Source: Allopontixanthobacter sp041552775 (lineage in GTDB: Bacteria > Pseudomonadota > Alphaproteobacteria > Sphingomonadales > Sphingomonadaceae). Taken from it: a DNA stretch of 42,743 bases. The stretch spans positions 1-42,743 of the forward strand of contig JBFEKH010000011.1 in NCBI GenBank assembly GCA_041552775.1, read 5' to 3'. The position numbers were made by a program, and so were the translations under genes. The notes beneath the pieces are model-generated. The model was not told the DNA's origin. It saw only the letters and a list, made by a program, of their open reading frames with translations, and searched no databases. Each line of letters begins with the position of its first letter. The stretch's first letter is position 1. This document shows, piece by piece, positions 32,125-41,088 of this stretch.

Positions 32125-34074
32125 ATGAAACAGGCGGGCGCGATGCGGTTGGGCGTGTGTTATTACCCGGAACATTGGCCCCGCGACATGTGGGCCGAGG
32201 ACGCGCGCCGCATGGCGGAGGCGGGTATTTCACGCGTGCGGATCGGCGAATTCGCCTGGAGCCGGATGGAGCCGGAGCCTGGCAGGTTCGAGTGGCATTG
32301 GCTGGACGATGCAATCGAAGTCCTGGCCGGTGAAGGACTGGGGATTATCCTGGGTACGCCGACCGCGACCCCGCCTAAATGGCTATTGGACAGGATGCCC
32401 GATATGTTGGCGGTGGACCGTGGCGGGCAGGTCCGCAATTTCGGATCGCGGCGCCATTATTGCTTCAGTCACGAAGGATATCGGCAGGAAGCAGCGCGGA
32501 TCACCCGGGCCATGGCAGAACGGTACGGCCATCATCCCGCCGTCACCGCTTGGCAGACCGACAATGAATATGGCTGTCACGATACGGTGATGAGCTTCTC
32601 CAGTGGGGCGTGGGACCGGTTCCGGCTGTGGCTGGCGGAGCGTTACGGATCGGTAGAGGCGCTCAATCAGGCCTGGGGCAATGTGTTCTGGAGCATGGAA
32701 TATCGTAGTTTCGACCAGATCGAATTGCCCAACCTGACAGTGACCGAAGCCAATCCGGCGCATTGGCTAGCATTCCGCCGATTCTCGTCCGACCAGGTCA
32801 TCGCATTTGACCGCATTCAGGTGGACATATTGCGCGAACTATCGCCCGGACGCGACGTGGTCCACAATGCCATGGGGTTCTATACCGAATATGACCATCA
32901 TGCGCTGGGCGCGCAGCTCGATGTGCTGGGGTGGGATTCCTACCCGCTCGGCTTCCTCGAGATGTTCCCCTTCAGCACGGCGGACAAGCTGGCCTATGCC
33001 CGGCAGGGCCATCCCGACATCGCGGCTTTCCATCACGACCTCTATCGCGGCTGCGCGAAGGACGGGCGCTGGTGGGTGCTGGAACAGCAGCCCGGGCCAG
33101 TAAACTGGGCGCGGCACAATCCCGCGCCACTGCCGGGAATGGTTCGGCTGTGGACACTGGAGGCGATGGCCCACGGCGCTGAACTGACCAGCTATTTCCG
33201 TTGGCGGCAGGCCCCATTTGCGCAGGAACAGATGCACGCCGGATTGCTGCGGCCCGACAGCCAGCCGGCCGCCGCATTGCCCGAAGTCACCCAAGTGGCG
33301 GGAGAGATAGCGCAGTTAGGTCCGCTCGGTGCGCCGGTGAAGCAGGCAGCGCTGGTCTTTGCCTACGAATCCGAATGGGTCACGCAGGTCCAGCCGCAGG
33401 GGGAAGGGCGCTCTGCCTTGTGGGCCGCGTTCCATTGTTACTCCGCGATGCGCAAGCTTGGACTAAATGTCGATATCGTTGCGCCTGGGACCGCGCTGGA
33501 TGATTACGCGCTTGTAGTGCTGCCCTGCCATCCGATTGCAGACTCCGCATTGGCGGTCCAGCTAAAGGACTTCATCGGACAAGTGGTGATCGGGCCGCGT
33601 TCGGGCAGCAAGACTGCGGACTTCGCCATTCCGGATGGACTGGCTCCGGGCAATTTGCGCACGGTGTTCGGCGGCACGGTGGCGCGCAGCGAAAGCCTGC
33701 GTCCCGGGCTTGTCCATCCGGGTGACGGCTGGGAAATTGCCCATTGGCTCGACCATCTCGTTACCGATGCGCAGCCGGAAATGGTGGCGGAAGACGGCGC
33801 CATTGCGAGCTACCGGCAGGGCGCGGTATGTTATCTGGCGGCATGGCCTCAGGGTGCATTCGTGGACGCGATCATGGCCCGCGCTGCACGCGATGCCGGG
33901 CTGGAGGTTGCCACCATGCCCGAAGGGATGCGGATGCGCTGCACCGCCGCCTACCGCTTCGTATTCAACTATTCTGCCGATGCGCAGGTGCTGCCCGCGT
34001 CAATAACCGGCGAGATGTTGCTTGGCAGCCCGACGCTGGCACCAGGTGGTGTGGCGGTGCTGTCCGCAAGTTAG
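32125..34074 (+). CDS. Beta-galactosidase, GH42 family
   Basis: This 649-residue glycoside hydrolase family 42 enzyme starts MRLGVCYYPEHWPRDMW. It carries the acid/base Glu in AWQTDNEYGCHD (near residue 148) and the nucleophile Glu in WVLEQQPGPVNWA (near 320). A beta-galactosidase trimerisation domain and a C-terminal beta domain follow. No signal peptide is visible, so it is cytoplasmic and would act on imported galactosides. The neighbouring divergent SSS transporter probably supplies substrate. An ATG six codons downstream (32143) is an alternative start; the first has AGGA at good spacing. The end overlaps the YhhQ gene by 4 bases. Confidence 0.93.
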   Translation: MKQAGAMRLGVCYYPEHWPRDMWAEDARRMAEAGISRVRIGEFAWSRMEPEPGRFEWHWLDDAIEVLAGEGLGIILGTPTATPPKWLLDRMPDMLAVDRGGQVRNFGSRRHYCFSHEGYRQEAARITRAMAERYGHHPAVTAWQTDNEYGCHDTVMSFSSGAWDRFRLWLAERYGSVEALNQAWGNVFWSMEYRSFDQIELPNLTVTEANPAHWLAFRRFSSDQVIAFDRIQVDILRELSPGRDVVHNAMGFYTEYDHHALGAQLDVLGWDSYPLGFLEMFPFSTADKLAYARQGHPDIAAFHHDLYRGCAKDGRWWVLEQQPGPVNWARHNPAPLPGMVRLWTLEAMAHGAELTSYFRWRQAPFAQEQMHAGLLRPDSQPAAALPEVTQVAGEIAQLGPLGAPVKQAALVFAYESEWVTQVQPQGEGRSALWAAFHCYSAMRKLGLNVDIVAPGTALDDYALVVLPCHPIADSALAVQLKDFIGQVVIGPRSGSKTADFAIPDGLAPGNLRTVFGGTVARSESLRPGLVHPGDGWEIAHWLDHLVTDAQPEMVAEDGAIASYRQGAVCYLAAWPQGAFVDAIMARAARDAGLEVATMPEGMRMRCTAAYRFVFNYSADAQVLPASITGEMLLGSPTLAPGGVAVLSAS

Positions 34075-34760
34075 AGCGGCTTCTGGTCCAGCCGCCTGGC
34101 CCAACCGACGAAAAAGGTGATCAGGAACGGCACCAGCACGAAGCTGAGCGTGACCTTGGCGAGCATTTGCCCCGCGATCAGCGAGCCAATGGGAAACTCG
34201 CCAAAGAACGCCAGCGTCACGAAAATCAAAGTGTCGATCGCCTGGCTGAGCGCAGAGGCGATCGCACCGCGCATCATGATACCGAGATTGCCGTTTCCGT
34301 CACCGCTGCCGCGCAGCCGCTCGAAGATCCACACGTTAAGCAGCAGCGAAACACCGTAGGCAACAGGTCCGGCGGCCATGATCCGCGGGGTTTGCGACAG
34401 GACTTGCTTGAATGCGGCGATGTTTTCAGGCGGCATGTTGGCCGATGGCGGCAACATCAGCACCAACAGCACCAGCAATGCCGAACCGGCCAGCGGCAGG
34501 AACCCCCAGAACACCATCCGGTTGGCGATCGCCTGACCATGCAATTGCGCGACGGTACTCGACAACACCACCAGCATCAGGAAGGCGAAAATTCCGGCCT
34601 CCACCGCCAACGGCCCGAGCGCGACCTGTTTGAAGCCGAGCACTCCGGCGATCACCGTCATCCCGCCATAGATCAGCGCGAATACGAACAGGGAGCGGGG
34701 AATGGAGGGCGTAACCGCAACGTCGGAAGCGGCGGCGGGCGCAGTGGATGTGTTGTTCAT
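34071..34760 (-). CDS. yhhQ: Queuosine-precursor transporter (YhhQ family)
   Basis: This protein of about 229 residues has six or more transmembrane helices and matches the VUT_1/YhhQ family. It contains GFKQVALGPLAVEAGIFAFLMLVVLSS, QLHGQAIANRMVFWGFLPL, VAYGVSLLLNVWIFERLR and SALSQAIDTLIFVTLAFFGEF. The family imports queuosine precursors preQ0/preQ1 for tRNA modification. The true start is at ATG 34760; the upstream frame does not look like coding. It overlaps the GH42 stop by 4 bases and is divergent from nupC. Confidence 0.88.
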   Translation of the reverse strand: MNNTSTAPAAASDVAVTPSIPRSLFVFALIYGGMTVIAGVLGFKQVALGPLAVEAGIFAFLMLVVLSSTVAQLHGQAIANRMVFWGFLPLAGSALLVLLVLMLPPSANMPPENIAAFKQVLSQTPRIMAAGPVAYGVSLLLNVWIFERLRGSGDGNGNLGIMMRGAIASALSQAIDTLIFVTLAFFGEFPIGSLIAGQMLAKVTLSFVLVPFLITFFVGWARRLDQKPL

Positions 34761-34838
34761 CGCGCGATTTCTATTGGCTGCTATCCTAAAAGGGAAGCGC
34801 CGCGGCGCGTATCGCTGCTGATAAGTCCATTTGACCTT

Positions 34839-34866
34839 AGCGCTGCAAAAGACGAATAGCAGCGCT
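34839..34866. promoter_or_regulatory. Inverted repeat upstream of nucleoside transporter gene
   Basis: AGCGCTGC and GCAGCGCT are perfect 8-bp complements separated by 12 bases, 25 bases upstream of the nupC start. The spacing suits an operator for a dimeric repressor or an early hairpin in the leader. No regulator gene is adjacent. Confidence 0.4.
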
Positions 34867-34891
34867 TCCAGATCGCATCTCGAAAGATTCC

Positions 34892-36202
34892 ATGCCTCTT
34901 TTCCTGAACAGCCTGATCGGCGTAGTCGCAATCCTGTTCCTCGCCTTTCTGCTGTCGGTCGGCAAGAAGCGGATCAAATTGCGGATCGTCAGCGCAGCTT
35001 TCGGCCTGCAATTGCTGATGGCATTCCTGGTTCTGGGCACCGATACCGGCCGCCGCGTGATCCGCACGATGGCCGACGGGGTTTCGGCGCTGCTGTCTTA
35101 CGCCAATGAAGGCACTGCCTTCCTGTTCGGAGCGGAAAATCCGCTGTCCAACACCTTTGCACTGGGCGCTCTGCCGGTTATCGTGTTTTTCGCATCGCTG
35201 GTATCGATCCTCTACCACCTCGGCGTCATGCAGCGCGTGGTCCGCTGGGTCGGCGGCGCGATTGGCTGGGTCACCGGGATCAGCAAGGTCGAATCGCTTG
35301 GCGCGGCAGCCAATATCTTTGTCGGCCAGTCGGAAAGTCCGCTGGTGGTGCGCCCCTATCTGGCAGCGCTGACGCCGGCGCGCCTGTTTACCCTCATGAC
35401 CGTCGGCATGGCCGGCGTCGCGGGTACGATCCTGGCGGCCTATGCAGGCCTGCTCGGGTCCGAATATCTGCCATTCCTGCTGGCGGCGGCCTTCATGTCC
35501 GCGCCGGGCGGCATCCTGATGGCCAAGATCATCATGCCGGACGAGGACGAGGAACCGCCGGTCAACGAAGGCGAAATCGCGCTGCCCAAGGCGCGGATCA
35601 GCTCCGAAGGACCGGCGGCGCTAACCGAAGGCGGCAAGGCGCATGAAGTCGAAATGGCGGAAACTTTCGAAGAAGGCACCAAGCCTGCCAATATCATCGA
35701 AGCCGCGGCCCAGGGCGCGCAGACCGGTGTCAAGCTAGCCGTGGCCGTGGGCGCGATGGTCCTGGCCTTCGTTGCGCTGGTGGCGCTGGCGAATGGCTTG
35801 CTGGGTTCGGCTGGCGGCCTGTTCGGATATCCCGACCTGTCCTTTCAGCAGATCCTCGGCTGGGTGTTCGCGCCCTTCATGTTCCTGATCGGTGTGCCTT
35901 GGTCCGAGGCGGGCACGGCAGGCGGATTGTTCGGCACCAAGATCGTGCTCAACGAATTCGTGGCCTTTATCGAGCTCGGTCAATTAGGCCCCGAAGTGCT
36001 AAGCGAGCGCAGCCGTGCAATCGTGACTTTTGCGCTATGCGGCTTTGCCAATTTCAGCTCGATTGCTATCCAGATGGCGGTGACCGGCGGACTTGCGCCC
36101 AACCAGCGGCCCGTGATTGCCAAGCTCGGCCTTAGGGCACTGGCGGCAGGATCCCTGGCCAATTTGATGAGCGCGGCGCTGGCCGGGCTGTTCATTTTTT
36201 AA
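34892..36202 (+). CDS. Concentrative nucleoside transporter (NupC/CNT family)
   Basis: This 436-residue transporter of the CNT family contains FVGQSESPLVVRPYLAALTP (residues about 145-165; the QSE motif binds sodium or protons and nucleoside) and an EAAAQGAQTGVKLAVAVGAMVLAFVALVALANG helix. Its C-terminus has LNEFVAFIELGQL and FALCGFANFSSIAIQMAVTGG, also typical. It imports nucleosides with H+ or Na+. The insertion DEDEEPPVNEGE near residue 215 is a long acidic loop. It is followed 12 bases later by a 2-oxoglutarate oxygenase gene, so the pair may use a common substrate. Confidence 0.9.
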   Translation: MPLFLNSLIGVVAILFLAFLLSVGKKRIKLRIVSAAFGLQLLMAFLVLGTDTGRRVIRTMADGVSALLSYANEGTAFLFGAENPLSNTFALGALPVIVFFASLVSILYHLGVMQRVVRWVGGAIGWVTGISKVESLGAAANIFVGQSESPLVVRPYLAALTPARLFTLMTVGMAGVAGTILAAYAGLLGSEYLPFLLAAAFMSAPGGILMAKIIMPDEDEEPPVNEGEIALPKARISSEGPAALTEGGKAHEVEMAETFEEGTKPANIIEAAAQGAQTGVKLAVAVGAMVLAFVALVALANGLLGSAGGLFGYPDLSFQQILGWVFAPFMFLIGVPWSEAGTAGGLFGTKIVLNEFVAFIELGQLGPEVLSERSRAIVTFALCGFANFSSIAIQMAVTGGLAPNQRPVIAKLGLRALAAGSLANLMSAALAGLFIF

Positions 36203-36214
36203 CCGAGACATCTG

Positions 36215-37159
36215 ATGACTGACATTACTCCCGATTCCATTGCCTCCGTTTCGCTGGCGCGTCCTTTGGCGGATATCGCCGATGAACTGGGCCGCAGCTT
36301 CTCCGAATTCGGCTTCGGTGTGGTGCGTGACCACGGGATTCCCGCTGACCTGATCGCGCGCGCCGAAGACATGTCGAAGCAATTCTTCGCGCTGCCAGAG
36401 GATGTGAAGCGCGCCTACAAGATCGAAGGCGGCGGCGGTGCGCGCGGATATACCCCGTTCGGGACCGAAAAAGCGAAAGACGCCAAGGTCCACGATCTGA
36501 AGGAATTCTGGCATGTCGGGCGCGATCTACCCGCCGGGCATCCCCTTGCCAAATATATGGCACCCAATGTCTGGCCGTCGGAGGTTGCGGACTTCGAGGA
36601 GACCTTCAGCGCATTATACGCCGCCTTCGAAAAGGCGGGCGACACGATCCTGCGCGCGATTGCACTGCATCTGGGGCTGGCGGAGGACTTCTTCGTCGCC
36701 ACGGTGGAGGATGGCAATTCGGTGATGCGCCTGCTCCATTATCCGCCGCTGGAAAGCGCCGATGCGGAAGGCGCGATCCGCGCCGCCGCGCATGGCGATA
36801 TCAACACCATCACCCTGTTGCTGGGGGCCGAGGAGGCAGGCCTCGAATTGCTGACCCAGCAAGGCAAATGGCTTGCTGTCGATCCCCCGGAAGGCGCGCT
36901 GGTGGTCAATATCGGCGATATGCTGGACCGGCTGACGAATGGGAAACTTCGCTCGACCACTCACCGGGTCGTCAATCCCATGGGGGAGGCGGCACGCCGC
37001 GCGCGCTATTCCATGCCGTTCTTCCTCCACTTCCGGCCCGACTATGTGATCGAGACCCTGCCCAGCTGCATCGACAGCGAATCGGCAGGCGAAGTTCCGC
37101 CGCCAATTTCGAGTCACGAGTTCCTGTTGCAGCGTCTGCGTGAGATCAATCTGGCCTGA
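36215..37159 (+). CDS. 2-oxoglutarate/Fe(II) oxygenase (isopenicillin N synthase-like)
   Basis: This 314-residue enzyme has the plant-type 2OG-oxygenase fold. The iron ligands are His193 and Asp195 (AAHGDINTIT) and His250 (TTHRVVNP), and Arg264 with Ser266 (RYSMPFF) would bind 2-oxoglutarate. An N-terminal helical domain (DIADELGRSFSEFGFGVVRDHG) is typical of the family. The substrate is unknown. It sits directly downstream of a nucleoside transporter, so a nucleoside or pyrimidine base is a fair guess; related enzymes hydroxylate thymine or pyrimidine nucleosides. It has no signal peptide. Followed by a 275-base gap. Confidence 0.87.
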   Translation: MTDITPDSIASVSLARPLADIADELGRSFSEFGFGVVRDHGIPADLIARAEDMSKQFFALPEDVKRAYKIEGGGGARGYTPFGTEKAKDAKVHDLKEFWHVGRDLPAGHPLAKYMAPNVWPSEVADFEETFSALYAAFEKAGDTILRAIALHLGLAEDFFVATVEDGNSVMRLLHYPPLESADAEGAIRAAAHGDINTITLLLGAEEAGLELLTQQGKWLAVDPPEGALVVNIGDMLDRLTNGKLRSTTHRVVNPMGEAARRARYSMPFFLHFRPDYVIETLPSCIDSESAGEVPPPISSHEFLLQRLREINLA

Positions 37160-37434
37160 CGCGCTGCTTTTACACAGGCCGGTAACATCTGAAATCAAAT
37201 TAATTAAAATTGTTGCATTGCAGCAACAGCGTTGAAACCCGCAGAAAACTTGGGTTTTTCGGGCAAGTTTTTCGCGCCGGATATGTTCGGCGCAAATTGT
37301 CACTGTTTGGTAACAAAACTTACTCCTTAGCGTCGTCCATCGCCCTTATCGGGGCCGGACTATTCGTATAACGCCCCCTCATTATTTACCGCGCCAAATT
37401 CGAATCTCGCGATCGTCACCCAAGGGAACTCTAC
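37160..37434. promoter_or_regulatory. Promoter region of the TonB-dependent receptor
   Basis: This 275-base gap is lower in GC than its surroundings. It contains an inverted repeat TGTTGC-ATTGCA-GCAACA at 37211-37228 and two GGTAACA words (37181 and 37309). The repeat could be an operator or a small hairpin. AAGGGAA lies before the ATG. I do not see a clear -35/-10 pair. Confidence 0.4.
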
Positions 37435-40400
37435 ATGAAAATCAAATATCTTCTGGCGGCTAGCGTCGTCAGCCTCTCCGCAGCAGCGGTTTTGCCTGCG
37501 CCGGTTATGGCTCAGCAAATCACCTCCGGTATCGAAGGCACGGTCACGGCCGCTGACGGTTCGGCGCTTCCTGGCGCAACCGTGGTCGTTACCGACACCC
37601 GCACCGGCCAGTCGCGTAGTCTTACGGCAGGCAATGATGGCCAGTTCCGCGTGGACAGCCTGATCACCGGCGGTCCCTACGAAGTGACTGCAACCGCGCC
37701 AGGATATGAGGGGCAGACGGTCAAAGCCGTCTACATCAACCTGCAAGGTAATTCGCAGCTTTCCTTCATGCTCAGCGATGCCAGCGCAGGCGCAGGCAAC
37801 GTGATCGTCGTTTCGGGCGCACGCGTCCAACTCTCGCAGCGCGCGATTGGACCCGGCCAATCTTTCGGGACCGAAACCATCGAGGCTTTCCCATCAATCA
37901 GTCGTGATGTCCGTGACATCATCCGTCTCGATCCACGCGTCAGCCTTGACCGCTCTGACGACGTTGACCGCGTTTCGTGCCTCGGCGGTAATGACCGTAC
38001 GAATGCTTTCACGGTTGACGGTATCGCCCAGTCCGACCTGTTCGGCCTGAACGGCACCCCTTTCGCAAGCCGTAACTCGCTGCCATTGCCATATGATGCA
38101 GTACGCGAAACATCGGTCGAATTCGCACCGTTCGATGTGCAATACGGCCAGTTCACTGGCTGTGCGATCAACGTCGTTACCAAGTCCGGCGGCAATGATT
38201 TCCACGGTTCGGCATTCTTTACTTATGCCAGCGACAGCTTGCAGGGTGACAGCGCTGGCGGCCAAAGCTTTGCTGGCCAGCCTTACAAGGAAAAGCGATG
38301 GGGCGCGACACTGAGCGGTCCGATCATCAAGGATCGGCTGTTCTTCTTCGGTGCCTATGAAGAAACCAATCTGGCTGACAGCCAAGAAGAAGGCCCCCCA
38401 GGTGCTGGCTATCCGACCGAGCTGGATTTCGTCACCACGGGTCAGTTCGACCAGTTTTCCCAGATTCTGAGTGACGTTTACGGCATCGAAAGCGGCGGTC
38501 TCGCGACGACGTTGCCAGAAAGCAGTGTACGTTATTTCGGCCGTCTCGATGCGATAATCACCGATGGCCAGCGTCTGGAAGCGACGTACCAGAACCTCAA
38601 GGAAACCAATGTCGAGCCTGACGATTTTTCGCGCCAGGGCCGAGTGTTCACGGGTCTGAATTCGTTTGAAGACGAAGGTACTGAAAGTGAATATTATTCG
38701 CTGCGCCTGTATTCGGACTGGTCCGACAAATTCTCGACCGAAATTCGGGCCTCGCGCGCTATTGTGCAGGACGTTCAGGGCCCGGTCGGCGGCGGCGAAG
38801 CACAATCGGGCAGCCCCATCCCCCGTATCGTGGTTGGCGTCAGCAACAATGGTAACAACGGTTCCATCGTAGCTGGACCAGGTTTTTCGCGCACTTCCAA
38901 CGATCTCAAGACCACGGTTACTCAGTTCAAGGCACTCGGCCGTTTGAACGCAGGCAACCACACCTTCACGGTTGGCGGTGAATTCAACCAGCTGAAGGTG
39001 TTCAACCTGTTTGCACAGAATTCCACCGGGACCCTGACTTTCGCCAATCTGACCGATTTCGCGAATGGCTTGCTGACCAGGGGTACCGATACGTTCCCGA
39101 ACGGTAATGCGATTGTCAACGGAACTGCAGCAGGTTCCTATGGCAACTTCACTGCCAGCGGCGACATCAACGATGCTGCGGCAAGCTGGAAGCGTAACAC
39201 CTTCACCGCCTACGCCCAAGATGAATGGCAGGCGACCGACCAGCTCGATATCGTTGCCGGTGTCCGCGTTGACTGGCTGTCGGGCGATGCGCCTGACCAG
39301 AACCCGAACTTTGTTGCTCGCTATGGCTTCACCAATGCCAATAGCTTTGGCAAAATCGATCCAGTGGTACTCCCGCGTCTCGGTTTCACCTACCAGGTCG
39401 ATAATTCCGGCTTCTTCAGCAACACGCAAATCAAGGGCGGCGTTGGCCGCTTCACTGGCGGCGATCCGGCAGTGTATTTCTCGAACGCGTTTTCCAACAA
39501 CGGCTTTGCTGTTGGTTTCGGCCAGACCGGCAACGCAGCTTGCGGCCCGGTTGGGACACAGGTTGACGTGACCCCGGCTGGTACCTTTACTGGCATCCCG
39601 GCATGTGTAATCGCTGCGGGTAGCGCGCAATCAGCTCAAGGTGGAGCCGACACGCAATCTACCAACCCAGATTTCAAAATGCCCACCGTTTTGCGTGCAA
39701 ACCTGGGCTTCTCGACTGCGTTTGGGACCGAAAACGGGTTCTTCAGCGACTGGCGTCTGAATGTTGATTTCATCTACAGTAAATTTGTGAACCCGGTTGA
39801 TTTCGTTGACCTTTCGCAGGTCGTTGACTCGCGTTTGGGCGTCAATGGCTTTACAGTTGATGGCCGTCCCATCTATCGCGCAATTGATCCGACACGGACC
39901 GGCTGCAGCGCTGTCCTGCAAAATCAGGGTGGTTCGCCGCCGACCTATACAGGTGTCACGTCTGCCTGCTTCGGCACCAGCCGGGACGATGAAATCCAGC
40001 TGACCAATGGCAAGAGCTTCGAAAGCAAGATTGCTTCCGTTATCGTGTCCAAGAACTGGAGCCGCGGAGTGTTCACCGATGGCGGTGCAATCAACTTCAA
40101 CCTCGGCTATGCTTACACTGACGCGAAAAACAACCGTTACTCAAGCAGCTCCACAGCAACTTCGAGCTTCGACATTGTCGCCGCGTTCGATCGTCAGAAT
40201 GTCGATGTTGCAACGGCTGAATTCCAGACCAAGCACAACGTCACCCTAGGTCTGAACTTCCGGGAAGAGTTCTTCGGTGACAATGCAACCAGCTTCGGCT
40301 TTGTGTTCGTCGCCCGTTCGGGTCGTCCTTACTCGATCGTCCAAGACAACGTGACGTCGAGCGTGTTCAACGACAGCGCCAGCGGCGATTTCAACTCGCT

Positions 40401-40860
40401 GCTGTACATTCCCACCGGTGTGACAGATCCCAACGTGGTCTATGCCGCTGGTGGTGGTCAGACCGGAGCCGAAGCCGCAGCTGGCCTTGATGCCTTCATC
40501 AATGCCAATGATTGCATCAGCAAGTTCCGGGGTCAGACGATTACCCGCAACAGTTGCACCAATCCTTGGTTCTACGATCTTGACCTGCGCTTCAGCCAGG
40601 AAATCCCAGGCCCAGCCAAGTTGTTTGGCCTGACCGATGACAAGATCAAGCTGTTTGCCGATTTCGACAACTTCCTGAATTTGCTCGACAGTGGTTCGAA
40701 CGTCTTCAAGCGTTATCGCTATACCGAAGCTCCGATCCAGGCGAACTTCAACTCGGCGGGCCAGTATGTGTACTCGAACTACTCGGGTATCGGTGATCCG
40801 TTGGTGCAGTCCAGCTCCTCGCTGTGGAAGATCCAGCTGGGCGTCAGTTACGAATTCTAA
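37435..40860 (+). CDS. TonB-dependent receptor with carboxypeptidase-like N-terminal domain (Oar-like)
   Basis: This 1141-residue outer-membrane protein starts with a signal peptide (MKIKYLLAASVVSLSAAAV, cleavage after VMA). A carboxypeptidase regulatory-like domain follows (residues about 30-110, GIEGTVTAADGSALPGATVV), then a plug (about 140-250, with VRDIIRLDPRV and NAFTVDGIAQSDLFG) and a 22-strand-type barrel ending in IQLGVSYEF, the usual aromatic C-terminus. It belongs to the Oar-like group of TonB-dependent transporters, which import large or modified substrates. Codon choice is less GC-rich than in neighbours, perhaps from high expression. The substrate is unknown. TonB is encoded next to it. 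Confidence 0.9.
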   Translation: MKIKYLLAASVVSLSAAAVLPAPVMAQQITSGIEGTVTAADGSALPGATVVVTDTRTGQSRSLTAGNDGQFRVDSLITGGPYEVTATAPGYEGQTVKAVYINLQGNSQLSFMLSDASAGAGNVIVVSGARVQLSQRAIGPGQSFGTETIEAFPSISRDVRDIIRLDPRVSLDRSDDVDRVSCLGGNDRTNAFTVDGIAQSDLFGLNGTPFASRNSLPLPYDAVRETSVEFAPFDVQYGQFTGCAINVVTKSGGNDFHGSAFFTYASDSLQGDSAGGQSFAGQPYKEKRWGATLSGPIIKDRLFFFGAYEETNLADSQEEGPPGAGYPTELDFVTTGQFDQFSQILSDVYGIESGGLATTLPESSVRYFGRLDAIITDGQRLEATYQNLKETNVEPDDFSRQGRVFTGLNSFEDEGTESEYYSLRLYSDWSDKFSTEIRASRAIVQDVQGPVGGGEAQSGSPIPRIVVGVSNNGNNGSIVAGPGFSRTSNDLKTTVTQFKALGRLNAGNHTFTVGGEFNQLKVFNLFAQNSTGTLTFANLTDFANGLLTRGTDTFPNGNAIVNGTAAGSYGNFTASGDINDAAASWKRNTFTAYAQDEWQATDQLDIVAGVRVDWLSGDAPDQNPNFVARYGFTNANSFGKIDPVVLPRLGFTYQVDNSGFFSNTQIKGGVGRFTGGDPAVYFSNAFSNNGFAVGFGQTGNAACGPVGTQVDVTPAGTFTGIPACVIAAGSAQSAQGGADTQSTNPDFKMPTVLRANLGFSTAFGTENGFFSDWRLNVDFIYSKFVNPVDFVDLSQVVDSRLGVNGFTVDGRPIYRAIDPTRTGCSAVLQNQGGSPPTYTGVTSACFGTSRDDEIQLTNGKSFESKIASVIVSKNWSRGVFTDGGAINFNLGYAYTDAKNNRYSSSSTATSSFDIVAAFDRQNVDVATAEFQTKHNVTLGLNFREEFFGDNATSFGFVFVARSGRPYSIVQDNVTSSVFNDSASGDFNSLLYIPTGVTDPNVVYAAGGGQTGAEAAAGLDAFINANDCISKFRGQTITRNSCTNPWFYDLDLRFSQEIPGPAKLFGLTDDKIKLFADFDNFLNLLDSGSNVFKRYRYTEAPIQANFNSAGQYVYSNYSGIGDPLVQSSSSLWKIQLGVSYEF

Positions 40861-40886
40861 TCCCGCAGGCTAGAATGGAAAATGCG

Positions 40887-40912
40887 ACGGCGGCACCCTC
40901 GGGTGCCGCCGT
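40887..40912 (+). terminator. Terminator hairpin after the TonB-dependent receptor
   Basis: ACGGCGGCACC and GGTGCCGCCGT form an 11-bp stem with a CTCG loop; flanking AAATGC and GCATTT can extend it. A strong stem of this kind is typical of intrinsic terminators, though the following T-run is broken (TTTGCATTT). Confidence 0.75.
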
Positions 40913-41088
40913 TTGCATTTGTGGGCAGGTAATGCTCGCCCGACCTTCAGGACGCGCCCCGGCAGCTTTTTCACGCTTGTCTCGGCGGCGAACCTCTCAC
41001 AGGATGGTTATAGTGGAATATCAGTGGGTCCGGGCGGCGCAAAATGCCGGCGGGCTGGAATCTCCCGGCTCAGGAATTCGAATACGGC

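Noticed and set aside
37894..39630. A long open frame of 578 codons antisense to the TonB-dependent receptor
   Set aside because: The opposite strand encodes a complete, well-matched receptor; long antisense frames are common in such DNA and this translation has no recognisable domain.
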